Shown in pieces: positions 8,582 through 16,047 of a DNA stretch of 64,000 nt. The position numbers and the translations under genes are program-made. Position 1 is the stretch's first letter; each line of letters starts with the position of its first letter. Under the pieces are notes generated by a model. The model saw nothing but the letters and a program-made list of their open reading frames with translations. It was not told the origin of the DNA and ran no database searches. Origin of the DNA: an uncultured Clostridium sp. (lineage in GTDB: Bacteria; Bacillota; Clostridia; Lachnospirales; Lachnospiraceae); contig UQMJ01000001.1 of assembly GCA_900542035.1 (NCBI GenBank), positions 62,001-126,000 on the forward strand, given 5' to 3'.

Positions 8582-10597
8582 ATGAGGTGCTTTGTGTCTC
8601 TGATTGAAATTTCTATTAAAAATTATAAATCTGTAGGCAGCTGCGTATTCCGGATCAATGGCGTTACTGCCCTTTTAGGAGAAAATGGAACGGGGAAAAG
8701 CAACATTCTTTCTGCTATCAGATATTTTTATAATAATTTAATTTATCGGTCAGAGTCAGACGATATTTTTGATCATAATAACCGGCTGAATAATCGGGTA
8801 GAAATAGCGCTGACTTATGATTTAGGACGTCTGAAACGATATGCCCGCGCAAATCTTAAGGATGAAGATACCAGGTATTCCAGCTATTATGAAAAGATTA
8901 TCGGAATATCTTCAGAAGATATTGTGACTGTGCGGATGGTTAAGATTCGCGATATGCCAATCCGTTGGAGTCATAATGCGGAGATAAGAAAGCTAATAGC
9001 CGGTCTTTTTCCCATCTATTTTGTAGATGCAAGGCAGATAGATTTAGTAAATTGGGACATACTTTGGAAGCATATCGGCGATTTAATGAAACTGGAAAAT
9101 ACTGTGGGCAAAGAACTCAGGGAGAAACTGAAGGCCTCTATCGAAGATTCAAGCAGTCAATTAAAGGCTCGCATGGGACGGTTAGAAGACGGGTTTGAAA
9201 AACAGAATGTGAAGATTGCCCAGTATTCCAAGAATGAATTTGCGGCAATCTTATCAAAAGTTTATTTTTCAGGGGAACAATATCAGTTTGATGAAAATTA
9301 TTTATCCGAGTTTTCCAATGGAACAAATGCGTTCAATTTTACGCGGCTATTTATTTATATTTTAAAGCTGATTGCAGAGACAAAGATGAAAGAACCTGTA
9401 ATCATACTGGATGAGCCGGAAATTTCTTTACATAACAATATGATAGATAATTTGACGGAGATATTTTATCAATGCAGGTATTATGTAGGATTTTTAATTG
9501 CGACTCATTCAGCAAGACTGGTTCGGAATATTTTGACTCAGGATAATGGAGACAACCAGTTATATCAGGTTTACCGTAAGGGAGAGGAAACTTTGCTTTC
9601 CTGTTTCCAGATGTTTCGTCAGAATGCAGAACAGCGGGAGCGATATTTTATTACGGATCAACACGTCAGTACGTATTTTGCAAAGGCTCTTTTTCTGGTG
9701 GAAGGAGAGACGGAATTAGAAGTGTTTCAAAGCCGTTTCCTAAGAGCAATTTTTCCACGAATGAAACAGGTGGAGATAATCAAAGGAATGAGTGATGACG
9801 TGGTATATCGTATTGTTTCTCCGAAAGACAGAGGGTGTCATATCCCCACAATGATTCTTTTGGATATGGATAAGATTTATACTTATCCAGAAAAGCTAAA
9901 GACAAAGTATTTTGATATGTGCAGTACGGGAGAAAATTATTACTTTTTTAAAAAGAAGGATAACTCTTTTTCGTCCAGAGCTTGTTTGGCGGCCAGAAGA
10001 CACCGTATTTATCAGATGGCTGAAAAATGTAAATTTCACTATGTAAAGCCTTTTTATCTGGCGGCAGATGAAAACTATAGGGAATTTATTAGGCTGATTC
10101 AAGATTATTTTAAGCAATATGGGATATTTACAGCTGCTACAACCATTGAAGGAATGCTGGTAACAGAGGAAAATTTATTCATGTTTTTGTCCTTTTTAAA
10201 AGAATATTTTCCCAAGCAGTATAAAAATATTTATCCGTTTGACAGAACTCTTGTCAAGAAAGAGGAAGAACTCACATTTATTCGTCTGCTTCTGGGAGGA
10301 GAATGCGACTATGGAATGCGATATAAATGGATTAAAAATAATACACAGTCCATGAATGCAGGGATTCAAAAACTGCTGGAGGAAAATAAGATTTCTAAAA
10401 CTTCATGGGCGGCTGACTGGCTGCGGTTTTATTTCTGTTGTAAGACGGGATTAAAAGGAAGGCCAGAAGAGCTGGAACGCTTTTTAAGGGAAATTGAGAA
10501 GACGGACAGGAAGGAATGCATAAAGAATAGTTTTGAACGGGATTTTCCAGAACTGGGAGAATTGATGAATATGATTTGCCGGATGGTTACAGGATAG
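8582..10597 (+). CDS. OLD-family ATPase-TOPRIM protein (putative retron effector)
   Basis: Predicted DNA-acting defence effector of the overcoming-lysogenization-defect (OLD) class: an ABC/SMC-type ATPase fused to a TOPRIM nuclease-like domain. Walker A (GENGTGKS) is at residues 33-40, Walker B (VIILDEPE) near 273-280, and the H-loop (IATHSAR) near 306-312. The TOPRIM glutamate segment FLVEGETELE is near 371-380, and a DxD-like LLDMDK near 426-431. Length is 671 aa. The annotated ATG has a poor ribosome site; GTG at 8594, six bases after GAGG, is a plausible alternative start. It precedes a structured RNA region and a reverse transcriptase. OLD-like ATPase-TOPRIM proteins are known effectors of one group of type I retrons (Eco8-like). 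The proposed role in abortive infection is inference from that context. Confidence 0.85.
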   Translation: MRCFVSLIEISIKNYKSVGSCVFRINGVTALLGENGTGKSNILSAIRYFYNNLIYRSESDDIFDHNNRLNNRVEIALTYDLGRLKRYARANLKDEDTRYSSYYEKIIGISSEDIVTVRMVKIRDMPIRWSHNAEIRKLIAGLFPIYFVDARQIDLVNWDILWKHIGDLMKLENTVGKELREKLKASIEDSSSQLKARMGRLEDGFEKQNVKIAQYSKNEFAAILSKVYFSGEQYQFDENYLSEFSNGTNAFNFTRLFIYILKLIAETKMKEPVIILDEPEISLHNNMIDNLTEIFYQCRYYVGFLIATHSARLVRNILTQDNGDNQLYQVYRKGEETLLSCFQMFRQNAEQRERYFITDQHVSTYFAKALFLVEGETELEVFQSRFLRAIFPRMKQVEIIKGMSDDVVYRIVSPKDRGCHIPTMILLDMDKIYTYPEKLKTKYFDMCSTGENYYFFKKKDNSFSSRACLAARRHRIYQMAEKCKFHYVKPFYLAADENYREFIRLIQDYFKQYGIFTAATTIEGMLVTEENLFMFLSFLKEYFPKQYKNIYPFDRTLVKKEEELTFIRLLLGGECDYGMRYKWIKNNTQSMNAGIQKLLEENKISKTSWAADWLRFYFCCKTGLKGRPEELERFLREIEKTDRKECIKNSFERDFPELGELMNMICRMVTG

Positions 10598-10629
10598 AAA
10601 AACTGATAGGCAGCACACAAGAAAATAAA

Positions 10630-10796
10630 GGCGGGCAGCAATTTGTTCTCGATACTAGCGTAGAGGCAAACCCTGAGGGAGCGACAGTTCCATAAACCAG
10701 GGTGAAAATGTTACTTTTTGACTGTGGAACGAACAGACAGATACAGAGTCTGCTCAATTATTAAACACCATACGAATTTTTAAGACAGTGCCCGCC
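10630..10796 (+). ncRNA. Candidate retron msr-msd RNA
   Basis: The gap between effector and RT genes is bounded by a perfect 8-bp inverted repeat: GGCGGGCA (10630-10637) and TGCCCGCC (10789-10796). This matches the a1/a2 repeats that flank retron msr-msd RNAs. Inside are further complementary arms: ACCCTG with CAGGGT, GTTCCA with TGGAAC, and CAGAC with GTCTG. The a2 arm ends 15 bases before the RT start codon. The branching guanosine and the exact msr/msd border cannot be fixed by eye. Confidence 0.65.
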
Positions 10797-10811
10797 AGAT
10801 GTGATGGAAAA

Positions 10812-11909
10812 ATGAAAAAAATATACGGATGGAATTATTATTGTGAAAAGATTCTAAGGAAAAATGAAAGCTATATAGAGAATAGTCTGGAAATAAAAGA
10901 AAAAAGTTATGTTTCTTTTGAGATGAGAGATAGAGGAAAGGTAAGAGAGATTCATCAGGTGGATCGGGAAAGTGGATTGTATCAGCTTCAGAACAATCTG
11001 AATAAAAATCTGCTGTCCAGAATTCCGCTATCTAAAGCAGCGGTAGGTTTTGTAAAAGGAAAAAGCTACCAGGAATATTTGCGGCCTCATTGCGGAAAAC
11101 GTTTTCATATGCGACTGGATATTCGCCATTTTTTTGATAATGTGACGGAAGAGCAGGTAGTAAAAAGTCTGGAAGAATTTGTTCAGGATGAAGAAATTCG
11201 TATAAATATCGGTCAGATTACGACACTGAACGGTTGTCTTCCCCAGGGGGCAGTCACTTCTCCAGCTATGTCCAATATTGTTTTCCGGCAGATTGACCAA
11301 CGAATTTTAAAATATTGTCAGGCGATCCGAACGGTAAAAAAGGAAAGAAATATCGAATATGATGATATTATTTATACACGATATGCAGATGATATGATGT
11401 TTTCAAGTGACTATCTGGATTTTCGGAAAAAATTGTCCTTTTATAAAATGATCAAATACATTTTATTGGAAAATGGTTTTCACCTGAATTACGATAAAAC
11501 CTATATGACGGAAGGGGAAATTTCGTTATCTGGTTTTGTAGTGGGAGGAGAGGAGTACAAAGGTGTGGTACGGCCTTCCAGAACACGTATGAAAGAGATT
11601 AACCGGATGCTGAATTACTTTGATGAAAGAGAAAACATAGATGGCTCTTCTTATCAGGTAAATGTGGAAAAGGTAAAGGATCCTCAGGTAGTAGATAAAA
11701 TAAACGCGCTATTTCCTATGGGGCAATTTGTACGGTTTCATAATAAAAAGTCAGTAATTAACTATCTTTGCGGTTATCGGGCATTTTTGATCACTTTTTT
11801 AAAAGGGGAAAGTGATGAAACATCTCAACTAAGGGCGTTAAAACGGAAGATAGGAAATTTGGAAAAGTTAATTGACCAGTGCCAGAGATGGTGGTTTGGA
11901 TTTGAATAA
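10812..11909 (+). CDS. Retron-type reverse transcriptase (diverged)
   Basis: A 365-aa reverse transcriptase expected to copy the upstream structured RNA into multicopy single-stranded DNA. The palm domain is clear: LDIRHFF (102-108), LPQGAVTSPAMSN (143-155) and YADD catalytic aspartates (191-194), then a thumb-like C-terminus. Two retron hallmark motifs look altered. The region X motif NAxxH appears as YLRPH (89-93), keeping only the histidine, and the region Y VTG appears as LSG (239-241). ATG 10812 is preferred; GTG 10788 would overlap the a2 repeat. Gene order is ATPase-TOPRIM, RNA, RT, DUF6602. An unclassified group-II-like or DRT enzyme is the alternative, but the flanking inverted repeat argues for a retron. 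Confidence 0.85.
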   Translation: MKKIYGWNYYCEKILRKNESYIENSLEIKEKSYVSFEMRDRGKVREIHQVDRESGLYQLQNNLNKNLLSRIPLSKAAVGFVKGKSYQEYLRPHCGKRFHMRLDIRHFFDNVTEEQVVKSLEEFVQDEEIRINIGQITTLNGCLPQGAVTSPAMSNIVFRQIDQRILKYCQAIRTVKKERNIEYDDIIYTRYADDMMFSSDYLDFRKKLSFYKMIKYILLENGFHLNYDKTYMTEGEISLSGFVVGGEEYKGVVRPSRTRMKEINRMLNYFDERENIDGSSYQVNVEKVKDPQVVDKINALFPMGQFVRFHNKKSVINYLCGYRAFLITFLKGESDETSQLRALKRKIGNLEKLIDQCQRWWFGFE

Positions 11910-11950
11910 AAATCCATAAAACTTGAAACGCGTTTCTTTTACGGAGGATA

Positions 11951-12883
11951 ATGGAGATGGACGGAGCAAGAGTCAGACAGTTTATGGAAAATGAAGTAGA
12001 AGCAATGCTAAAGACGTATGAACAATTTCAGATTTTGATACCGGCAGAAGGAAAAAACGGAGCAGCTCATCCAGGCGAGGATGGGATATATGTGGAAGCG
12101 TTGCTGAAAGGTTATATTGAAAAATTTCTTCCAAAAGGATTGGAAGTGCTAACTGGCTTTATTCTTCGTCCTGCGGTAAAGACCGGAAGAGGGAAAAGCG
12201 AGAGGAGGAAGGATGCGGATGCGCACTCTTCCCAGCTGGATTTGATCATCTATGATTCTGCTTCTTATCCAGTATTTCTTAGAATGGAGAATCATGTGAT
12301 TGTTCCTCCAGAGGGAGTAATCGGCGTGATATCGGTAAAAAAGAATCTCTATTTCTCTCAAGTAGATGAGGAAATAAAAGCGTTGGAACAAGTAGGACAA
12401 TTATGTACAGGAAAGAATGCCATGGGACAGGAGGTCAAGGGACCATTTTTAGCATTAGTGGCGATGGACACAGCAGAAAGCGGAACGCTGGAAACACAGG
12501 GAAAAAAGATGTTTGAGCGCTTGGAAAAGATTTTTGCCCAAACGGGTACGAACCGATATGATTGGTTTCCTGGATATATAGGAGTTTTAAATCAGTGGTC
12601 TGTTTATAAAGCAGCGCCTAAGAAAGCAGATAAAGAAATCGAAAAGAAGGCTAAGTATTGTTTTTATAAGCATAAGAAAAGTGAAAAATATCTGGGATTT
12701 TCTCTGATCATCAATGGAATTTTGAATGTTTACTATGATAAAACAAGAGGAAATGAAAGGCGGCTTGGATTTGCACTTTTGAGTTCCGGAAGAGGCTATG
12801 ACGAAAAATTAGGAGAAATACCTTACCAAAAAGAACATGGAGATCGAAAGTTAAAAAATATGGGTAACATCAACCGAAGATAA
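11951..12883 (+). CDS. DUF6602 domain protein, possible nuclease-like accessory factor
   Basis: A 310-aa protein that I match to DUF6602; activity not established. The centre has SSQLDLIIYDS followed by EGVIGVISVKKNL, an arrangement that resembles the D...(D/E)xK core of PD-(D/E)XK nucleases. At the second acidic position this protein has serine (ISVKK), so catalysis is doubtful. There is no membrane segment. It starts 41 bp after the RT; ATG 11957 is a better-spaced alternative start behind CGGAGG (11942-11946). Shared direction and close spacing suggest it belongs to the retron-like operon, as an accessory effector or sensor; this is inference. Confidence 0.7.
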   Translation: MEMDGARVRQFMENEVEAMLKTYEQFQILIPAEGKNGAAHPGEDGIYVEALLKGYIEKFLPKGLEVLTGFILRPAVKTGRGKSERRKDADAHSSQLDLIIYDSASYPVFLRMENHVIVPPEGVIGVISVKKNLYFSQVDEEIKALEQVGQLCTGKNAMGQEVKGPFLALVAMDTAESGTLETQGKKMFERLEKIFAQTGTNRYDWFPGYIGVLNQWSVYKAAPKKADKEIEKKAKYCFYKHKKSEKYLGFSLIINGILNVYYDKTRGNERRLGFALLSSGRGYDEKLGEIPYQKEHGDRKLKNMGNINRR

Positions 12884-12899
12884 ATACTAATAAGTCTTC

Positions 12900-13098
12900 T
12901 TTCCGTTTTTAGACGTATATTGTCGGGAAATGTCGATACTAAAATAAGAATAGTTGAGATATTTTTTCGTTATACTTATTTAAACGGACAGAATAAGGCT
13001 AATCTGTCTGGTGTATTTAGTCCGACTAAGATACCAGTTAAAACCAGAGGGGCTTTGTTTTGGCCGGAAGTGTCTGAAAACGAAAAGGAGACGTTGGT
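12900..13098 (+). promoter_or_regulatory. Regulatory region A of the XRE gene pair
   Basis: Closely matches the region at 14207-14362 in front of the second XRE gene. Shared blocks are a TTTCCGTTTT start, two TGTCG direct repeats exactly 10 bp apart (12921 and 12931, the second extended to TGTCGATA), the -10-like TCGTTATACTTATTTAAA, a GGACAGAATA segment, and TGTCTGAAAA before the start codon. It carries about 50 extra bp near 13021-13070 compared with the other copy. The TGTCG repeats, spaced one helical turn apart, are a good candidate operator for the XRE proteins. Confidence 0.6.
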
Positions 13099-13449
13099 AT
13101 GGACGAAGATTTTATCCGGAAACGCATTACAGAGCTGCGAACAGCCCGAAATATTTCAGAATATAAAATAAGTACAGACTTAGGATTCAGCAAAGGATAC
13201 ATTCAAAGCATTACATCAGGACGTTCCCTCCCTTCCCTGCCAGCTCTGCTGGATATTTGTGATTATTTCGATATTACGCTGAAAGACTTTTTTGACGAAG
13301 GAGTCGAGCCGGAATCGCCGTTGATTCTGAAAATTCTGAAAAATTTAAAGGGGCTTCCGGAAGAAGATATGGCTGCGTTGGTAAATCTGACAGATAAGTA
13401 CCAATTTTATCGAATTCAGAAAGAACGGATGCTGTCCAGGAGAAGATGA
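13099..13449 (+). CDS. XRE-family transcriptional regulator, copy A
   Basis: A 116-aa DNA-binding protein with an N-terminal Cro/C1-type helix-turn-helix (about residues 8-62, including SEYKISTDLGFSKGYIQSI) and a short helical C-terminus. It is a paralogue of the protein encoded at 14363-14713; most residues are identical and the lengths match exactly. The start follows AAAAGGAGACGTTGGT. The hydrolase gene begins 25 bp downstream. It lies after the retron-like operon and may autoregulate through the TGTCG repeats upstream; its targets are unknown. Confidence 0.88.
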   Translation: MDEDFIRKRITELRTARNISEYKISTDLGFSKGYIQSITSGRSLPSLPALLDICDYFDITLKDFFDEGVEPESPLILKILKNLKGLPEEDMAALVNLTDKYQFYRIQKERMLSRRR

Positions 13450-13474
13450 CAAATAGACATTGCTGGAGGAGAAA

Positions 13475-14092
13475 ATGGATAAGGCAATCTTATATATTCA
13501 TGGAAAAGGCGGCAGCCCGAAAGAAGCATCGTATTATAAACCGTTATTTAGAGAGTATGATGTAATTGGTTTTGATTATAAGTCACAGTCGCCTCAGGAA
13601 GCAGAAAAAGAATTTCCAGAATTACTGGATGGGTTTTGTCAAACCTACAAATCTGTGACAATCATTGCAAACAGCATAGGAGCATTCTTTGCAATGAATA
13701 CTTTGGCAGATAAAAAAATAGAAAAAGCATACTTTATTTCTCCGGTTGTAGATATGGAAAATCTGATTGGAAATATGATGCTATGGGCCAATGTAACAGA
13801 AGATAAGTTGCGGGAACAGAAAGAAATCCAGACGTCTTTTGGAGAAACTCTTTCCTGGGACTATCTTTGTTATGTAAGAGAACATCCCATAATATGGAAC
13901 ATTCCAACCCATATTCTATATGGAGAAAAGGATAATCTGACATCGTATGAAACAATTTCCAGATTCGCAGATAAAATCGGAGCAACTCTTACGGTTATGA
14001 AAAATGGGGAGCATTGGTTTCATACGAAAGAACAGATGGATTTTCTCTCGGACTGGATTACGGCGAGTTTTTTGCAAAATGGGAAGATATGA
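13475..14092 (+). CDS. small alpha/beta hydrolase
   Basis: A 205-aa predicted cytoplasmic hydrolase of the RBBP9/YqiA-like type. It begins with an ILYIHGKGGSP oxyanion segment, has a nucleophile elbow ANSIGA (serine in N-S-x-G context), an acid in LYGEKDNLT, and a C-terminal histidine in GEHWFH. ATG 13475 is chosen because GGAGGAG lies 3-9 bases upstream; an upstream TTG would place that site inside the gene. It is probably co-transcribed with XRE copy A and is followed by a terminator. Substrate unknown. Confidence 0.82.
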   Translation: MDKAILYIHGKGGSPKEASYYKPLFREYDVIGFDYKSQSPQEAEKEFPELLDGFCQTYKSVTIIANSIGAFFAMNTLADKKIEKAYFISPVVDMENLIGNMMLWANVTEDKLREQKEIQTSFGETLSWDYLCYVREHPIIWNIPTHILYGEKDNLTSYETISRFADKIGATLTVMKNGEHWFHTKEQMDFLSDWITASFLQNGKI

Positions 14093-14150
14093 AAATGTGA
14101 GATCCTTTAAATAGGTTTTCTTTCAAATAAATACGATTTTGGATAAGGAA

Positions 14151-14190
14151 GGGTAAGAAGTCTGGAATTCAGACGGCTTATCCTTTTCTT
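14151..14190 (+). terminator. Intrinsic terminator after the hydrolase gene
   Basis: GGGTAAG and AGTCTG arms pair with CAGAC and CTTATCC around a GAATT loop, and TTTTCTTT follows. It separates the first XRE-hydrolase unit from the second XRE unit. Confidence 0.75.
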
Positions 14191-14206
14191 TGTACGTTAT
14201 ATTGAT

Positions 14207-14362
14207 TTCCGTTTTAAAACGATTATTGTCGAATGATGTCGATATTAAAATAAGAATGTTTAGGATTTTTCTTCGTTATACTTATTTAAATGGACAGAAT
14301 ACCATTAATTCGTCTGTTGTATTTAGTTTTCAGATGTCTGAAAATGAAAAGGAGAAATTGGT
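14207..14362 (+). promoter_or_regulatory. Regulatory region B of the XRE gene pair
   Basis: Second copy of the region found at 12900-13098, with TGTCG repeats at 14227 and 14237 (again 10 bp apart, second one TGTCGATA) and the same TCGTTATACTTATTTAAA block. Conservation of this non-coding sequence between the two copies points to a shared operator and promoter. Confidence 0.6.
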
Positions 14363-14713
14363 ATGAATGAAGATTTTATCCGGAAGCGTATTACAACGCT
14401 GCGCGTAGCCCGAAATGTTTCGGAATATAAGATAAGTGCAGATTTGGGATTCAGTAAAGGATATGTACAGAGTATTACATCTGGCCGTTCCTTGCCTTCT
14501 TTACCAGCATTGCTGGATATTTGCGATTATTTTGACATTACGCCGAAAGACTTTTTTGATGAGGAAATTGAGCCGGAATCGCCGATGGTTCTGAAGATTT
14601 TAAAAAATTTGAAGGATCTTCCAGAAGAAGAGCTATCTGAAATTTTGAATATAACAGAGAAATATCAGTTTCATAAACTTCTGAAAGAACGTATGGCGGC
14701 GAGACGAAAATAG
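14363..14713 (+). CDS. XRE-family transcriptional regulator, copy B
   Basis: A 116-aa paralogue of copy A, with the same helix-turn-helix region (SEYKISADLGFSKGYVQSI) and the same length. Differences cluster in the last 30 residues, where copy B has ELSEILNITEKYQFHKLLK. Together with the duplicated upstream region this indicates a tandem segmental duplication with later divergence. No gene follows it; the next feature is a CRISPR leader and array. Function beyond DNA binding is unknown. Confidence 0.88.
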   Translation: MNEDFIRKRITTLRVARNVSEYKISADLGFSKGYVQSITSGRSLPSLPALLDICDYFDITPKDFFDEEIEPESPMVLKILKNLKDLPEEELSEILNITEKYQFHKLLKERMAARRK

Positions 14714-14787
14714 TATTGCTGCAATATTGTCAGCAAGGAGATTTAAATTTTAAGAAAGTCTGCGACAAAGGCTGGAAAACAGTAGAT

Positions 14788-14959
14788 GGTGCGAATGGGC
14801 AGTGAACAGGGAATTCCTGGGAGATTCGCACCAAGAAAATGGAGACAAACAGTAGAACAGGGAATTTCCTGTTGGATTAAAAAAGAAAAACTTGCTGGAA
14901 TTTGGCAAAACTTGACAAAAATGTCGTTGTATAGGAAAATATGATTGTGAAAGTTTGCC
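14788..14959 (+). promoter_or_regulatory. Probable CRISPR leader region
   Basis: Non-coding, A-rich stretch directly upstream of the first repeat. It begins with a 9-bp inverted repeat (GGTGCGAAT at 14788-14796, ATTCGCACC at 14824-14832) and continues with AAACTTGACAAAAATG-like sequence just before the array. The degenerate repeat is at the other end of the array, which supports this side as the leader. Leader function is inferred from position. Confidence 0.5.
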
Positions 14960-15190
14960 GTCTAGCTCCGTAAGGAGCTAGTGAATTGAAACAGTCCTTT
15001 TATCGAGTTAGTTAAGCCGGCATAAGTCTAGCTCCGTAAGGAGCTAGTGAATTGAAACTGCACAGACCTATATAAAAACGGCTACGAAGATGGTCTAGCT
15101 CTGTAAGGAGCTAGTGAATTGAAACGGCACACAGGCCGAGAAGAGGAGGTGATCCGACGTCTAGCTCTGTAAGGAGCTAGTGAATGGAAC
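14960..15190 (+). CRISPR. Short orphan CRISPR array, type I-C-like repeat
   Basis: Four repeats and three spacers. Repeats are at 14960-14992, 15026-15058, 15093-15125 (33 bp each) and a decayed 32-bp terminal copy at 15159-15190 ending GAATGGAAC. Spacers are 33, 34 and 33 bp. The repeat begins GTC, carries the stem TAGCTCC-GTAA-GGAGCTA and ends GTGAATTGAAAC, the architecture of type I-C repeats. Copies 3 and 4 have T instead of C in the left arm, still paired by G-U in RNA. No cas gene lies in the window, so interference would need Cas proteins encoded elsewhere. Confidence 0.95.
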
Positions 15191-15362
15191 CTTTGGGTCA
15201 GGTTCCGCAACATCAGGTAAACTGAAATCGGCTGTAAGTTGTATAGTAAGCGGAGAAATAATCAATAATACGAGAATGACAAGCTGCTTAGTTCTTGAAA
15301 GTTAACTAAATAATAAGCATATCTATGTTGTTATTAGTATGGAGAATAAGCCGGAGGTATGA

Positions 15363-15434
15363 ATGGTAAAATTTTACAGTTACTTGGATATACCAAGTAA
15401 AATGAAAGATGCTGTTTTAGAACAGCTGCTTTAA
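15363..15434 (+). other. Possible tiny ORF or gene remnant
   Basis: A 23-codon frame starting MVKFYSYLDIPSKMKD follows GGAGGT and ends 19 bp before the MITE-like element. It may be the broken 5' end of a gene lost in this region, or chance. I cannot assign a family. Confidence 0.2.
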
Positions 15435-15453
15435 ATTGTTTTTTCGCCTGTTT

Positions 15454-15655
15454 AGCATCCGTATACAGGGGTAACACGCCTCAAAGAGGGATAATTTCCC
15501 CATTTTCTGTGTTATCCTCAATCAGCGTACATCCAGTACGCTTCATTCGTCTGCCTTAAAAATGGGGAAATTCTCTCCACTTGAGGTTGGAAGAGTCAGA
15601 AACAAACAGGTCAGATGACGCGTCTGACCGTATTGCCCCCTGTACCCTGATGCTA
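15454..15655 (+). repeat. MITE-like palindromic element, shortened copy
   Basis: A 202-bp non-coding element starting AGCATCCGTATACAGGGG and ending CCCCCTGTACCCTGATGCT, i.e. terminal inverted repeats. Inside is a long inverted repeat (AATTTCCCCATTTT and AAAATGGGGAAATT) enclosing GCGTACATCCAGTACGC. Its sequence matches the reverse complement of the element at 48877-49152 over most of its length, but it lacks about 70 bp, namely one of the two internal hairpin modules. No transposase gene is nearby. Confidence 0.85.
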
Positions 15656-15835
15656 TCATAACCTTAGAACGGTTACTAATTTTTCCGAATGGCTATGCAT
15701 TTTTATGCGCTATATGTCCGTTTGACTTTTTAAAATTTCAAAGCAGTACAGGCCTTAATCTGGATCGCAAGGGTGTGTTTCTATTGTGATTGAACGGCTT
15801 GGATGATGACCAAACAAAAATATGCAAATATTCCC
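15656..15835. other. Intergenic stretch without recognisable gene
   Basis: AT-rich sequence between the shortened MITE-like copy and the terminator at 15836. I see no start codon with a ribosome site and no open frame longer than about 30 codons on the plus strand. It may be remnant DNA of the accessory region. Confidence 0.4.
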
Positions 15836-15870
15836 ACAACTGGCACTCCGAAAGGAGTGCCAGTTGTTTT
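15836..15870 (+). terminator. Strong 14-bp hairpin, probable terminator
   Basis: A perfect 14-bp stem (ACAACTGGCACTCC, loop GAAA, complement 15854-15867) is followed by a short T tract. The GNRA loop and long stem are typical of intrinsic terminators. It insulates the sugar operon from the CRISPR/MITE region. Confidence 0.75.
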
Positions 15871-15891
15871 ATAATAAAGGTAAGAAGAGAC

Positions 15892-16014
15892 AGCAGTATC
15901 TGTATACAATGGGCAATACAGTCAGAAACGTCCAGATGACTCAGGTAATTTAGGTGGAGGAAATAGAAAATCTTCTCACTATGAGGCGAGACGGCCTTTT
16001 TATACACGGATGCT
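15892..16014 (+). repeat. MITE-like palindromic element, degenerate copy
   Basis: The left end reads AGTATCTGTATACAATGGGCAATACAGTCAGAAACGTCC in two adjoining blocks, clearly related to the left end of the 48.9-kb copy. The right end reads TATACACGGATGCT, matching the terminal repeat. The middle is missing or unrecognisable. It ends 33 bp before the GH94 start codon, so the operon promoter region has been remodelled by the element. Confidence 0.65.
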
Positions 16015-16047
16015 GTCAGAAATGCAGGAAATTTGGGAGGGGAATTT

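Noticed and set aside
12921..12938. TGTCG repeats considered as Spo0A boxes
   Set aside because: The TGTCGGG and TGTCGAT contexts do not match TGNCGAA, and the repeats are conserved only with the duplicated XRE genes; autoregulation is the simpler idea.
12920..13171. Open frame of 83 codons before and across the first XRE start
   Set aside because: It overlaps the duplicated regulatory region and the XRE coding start, and its counterpart is not kept in the second copy.
15836..15867. 14-bp inverted repeat considered as a transposon end or attachment site
   Set aside because: GNRA tetraloop, perfect stem and following T tract fit a terminator; no second copy is seen in the window.
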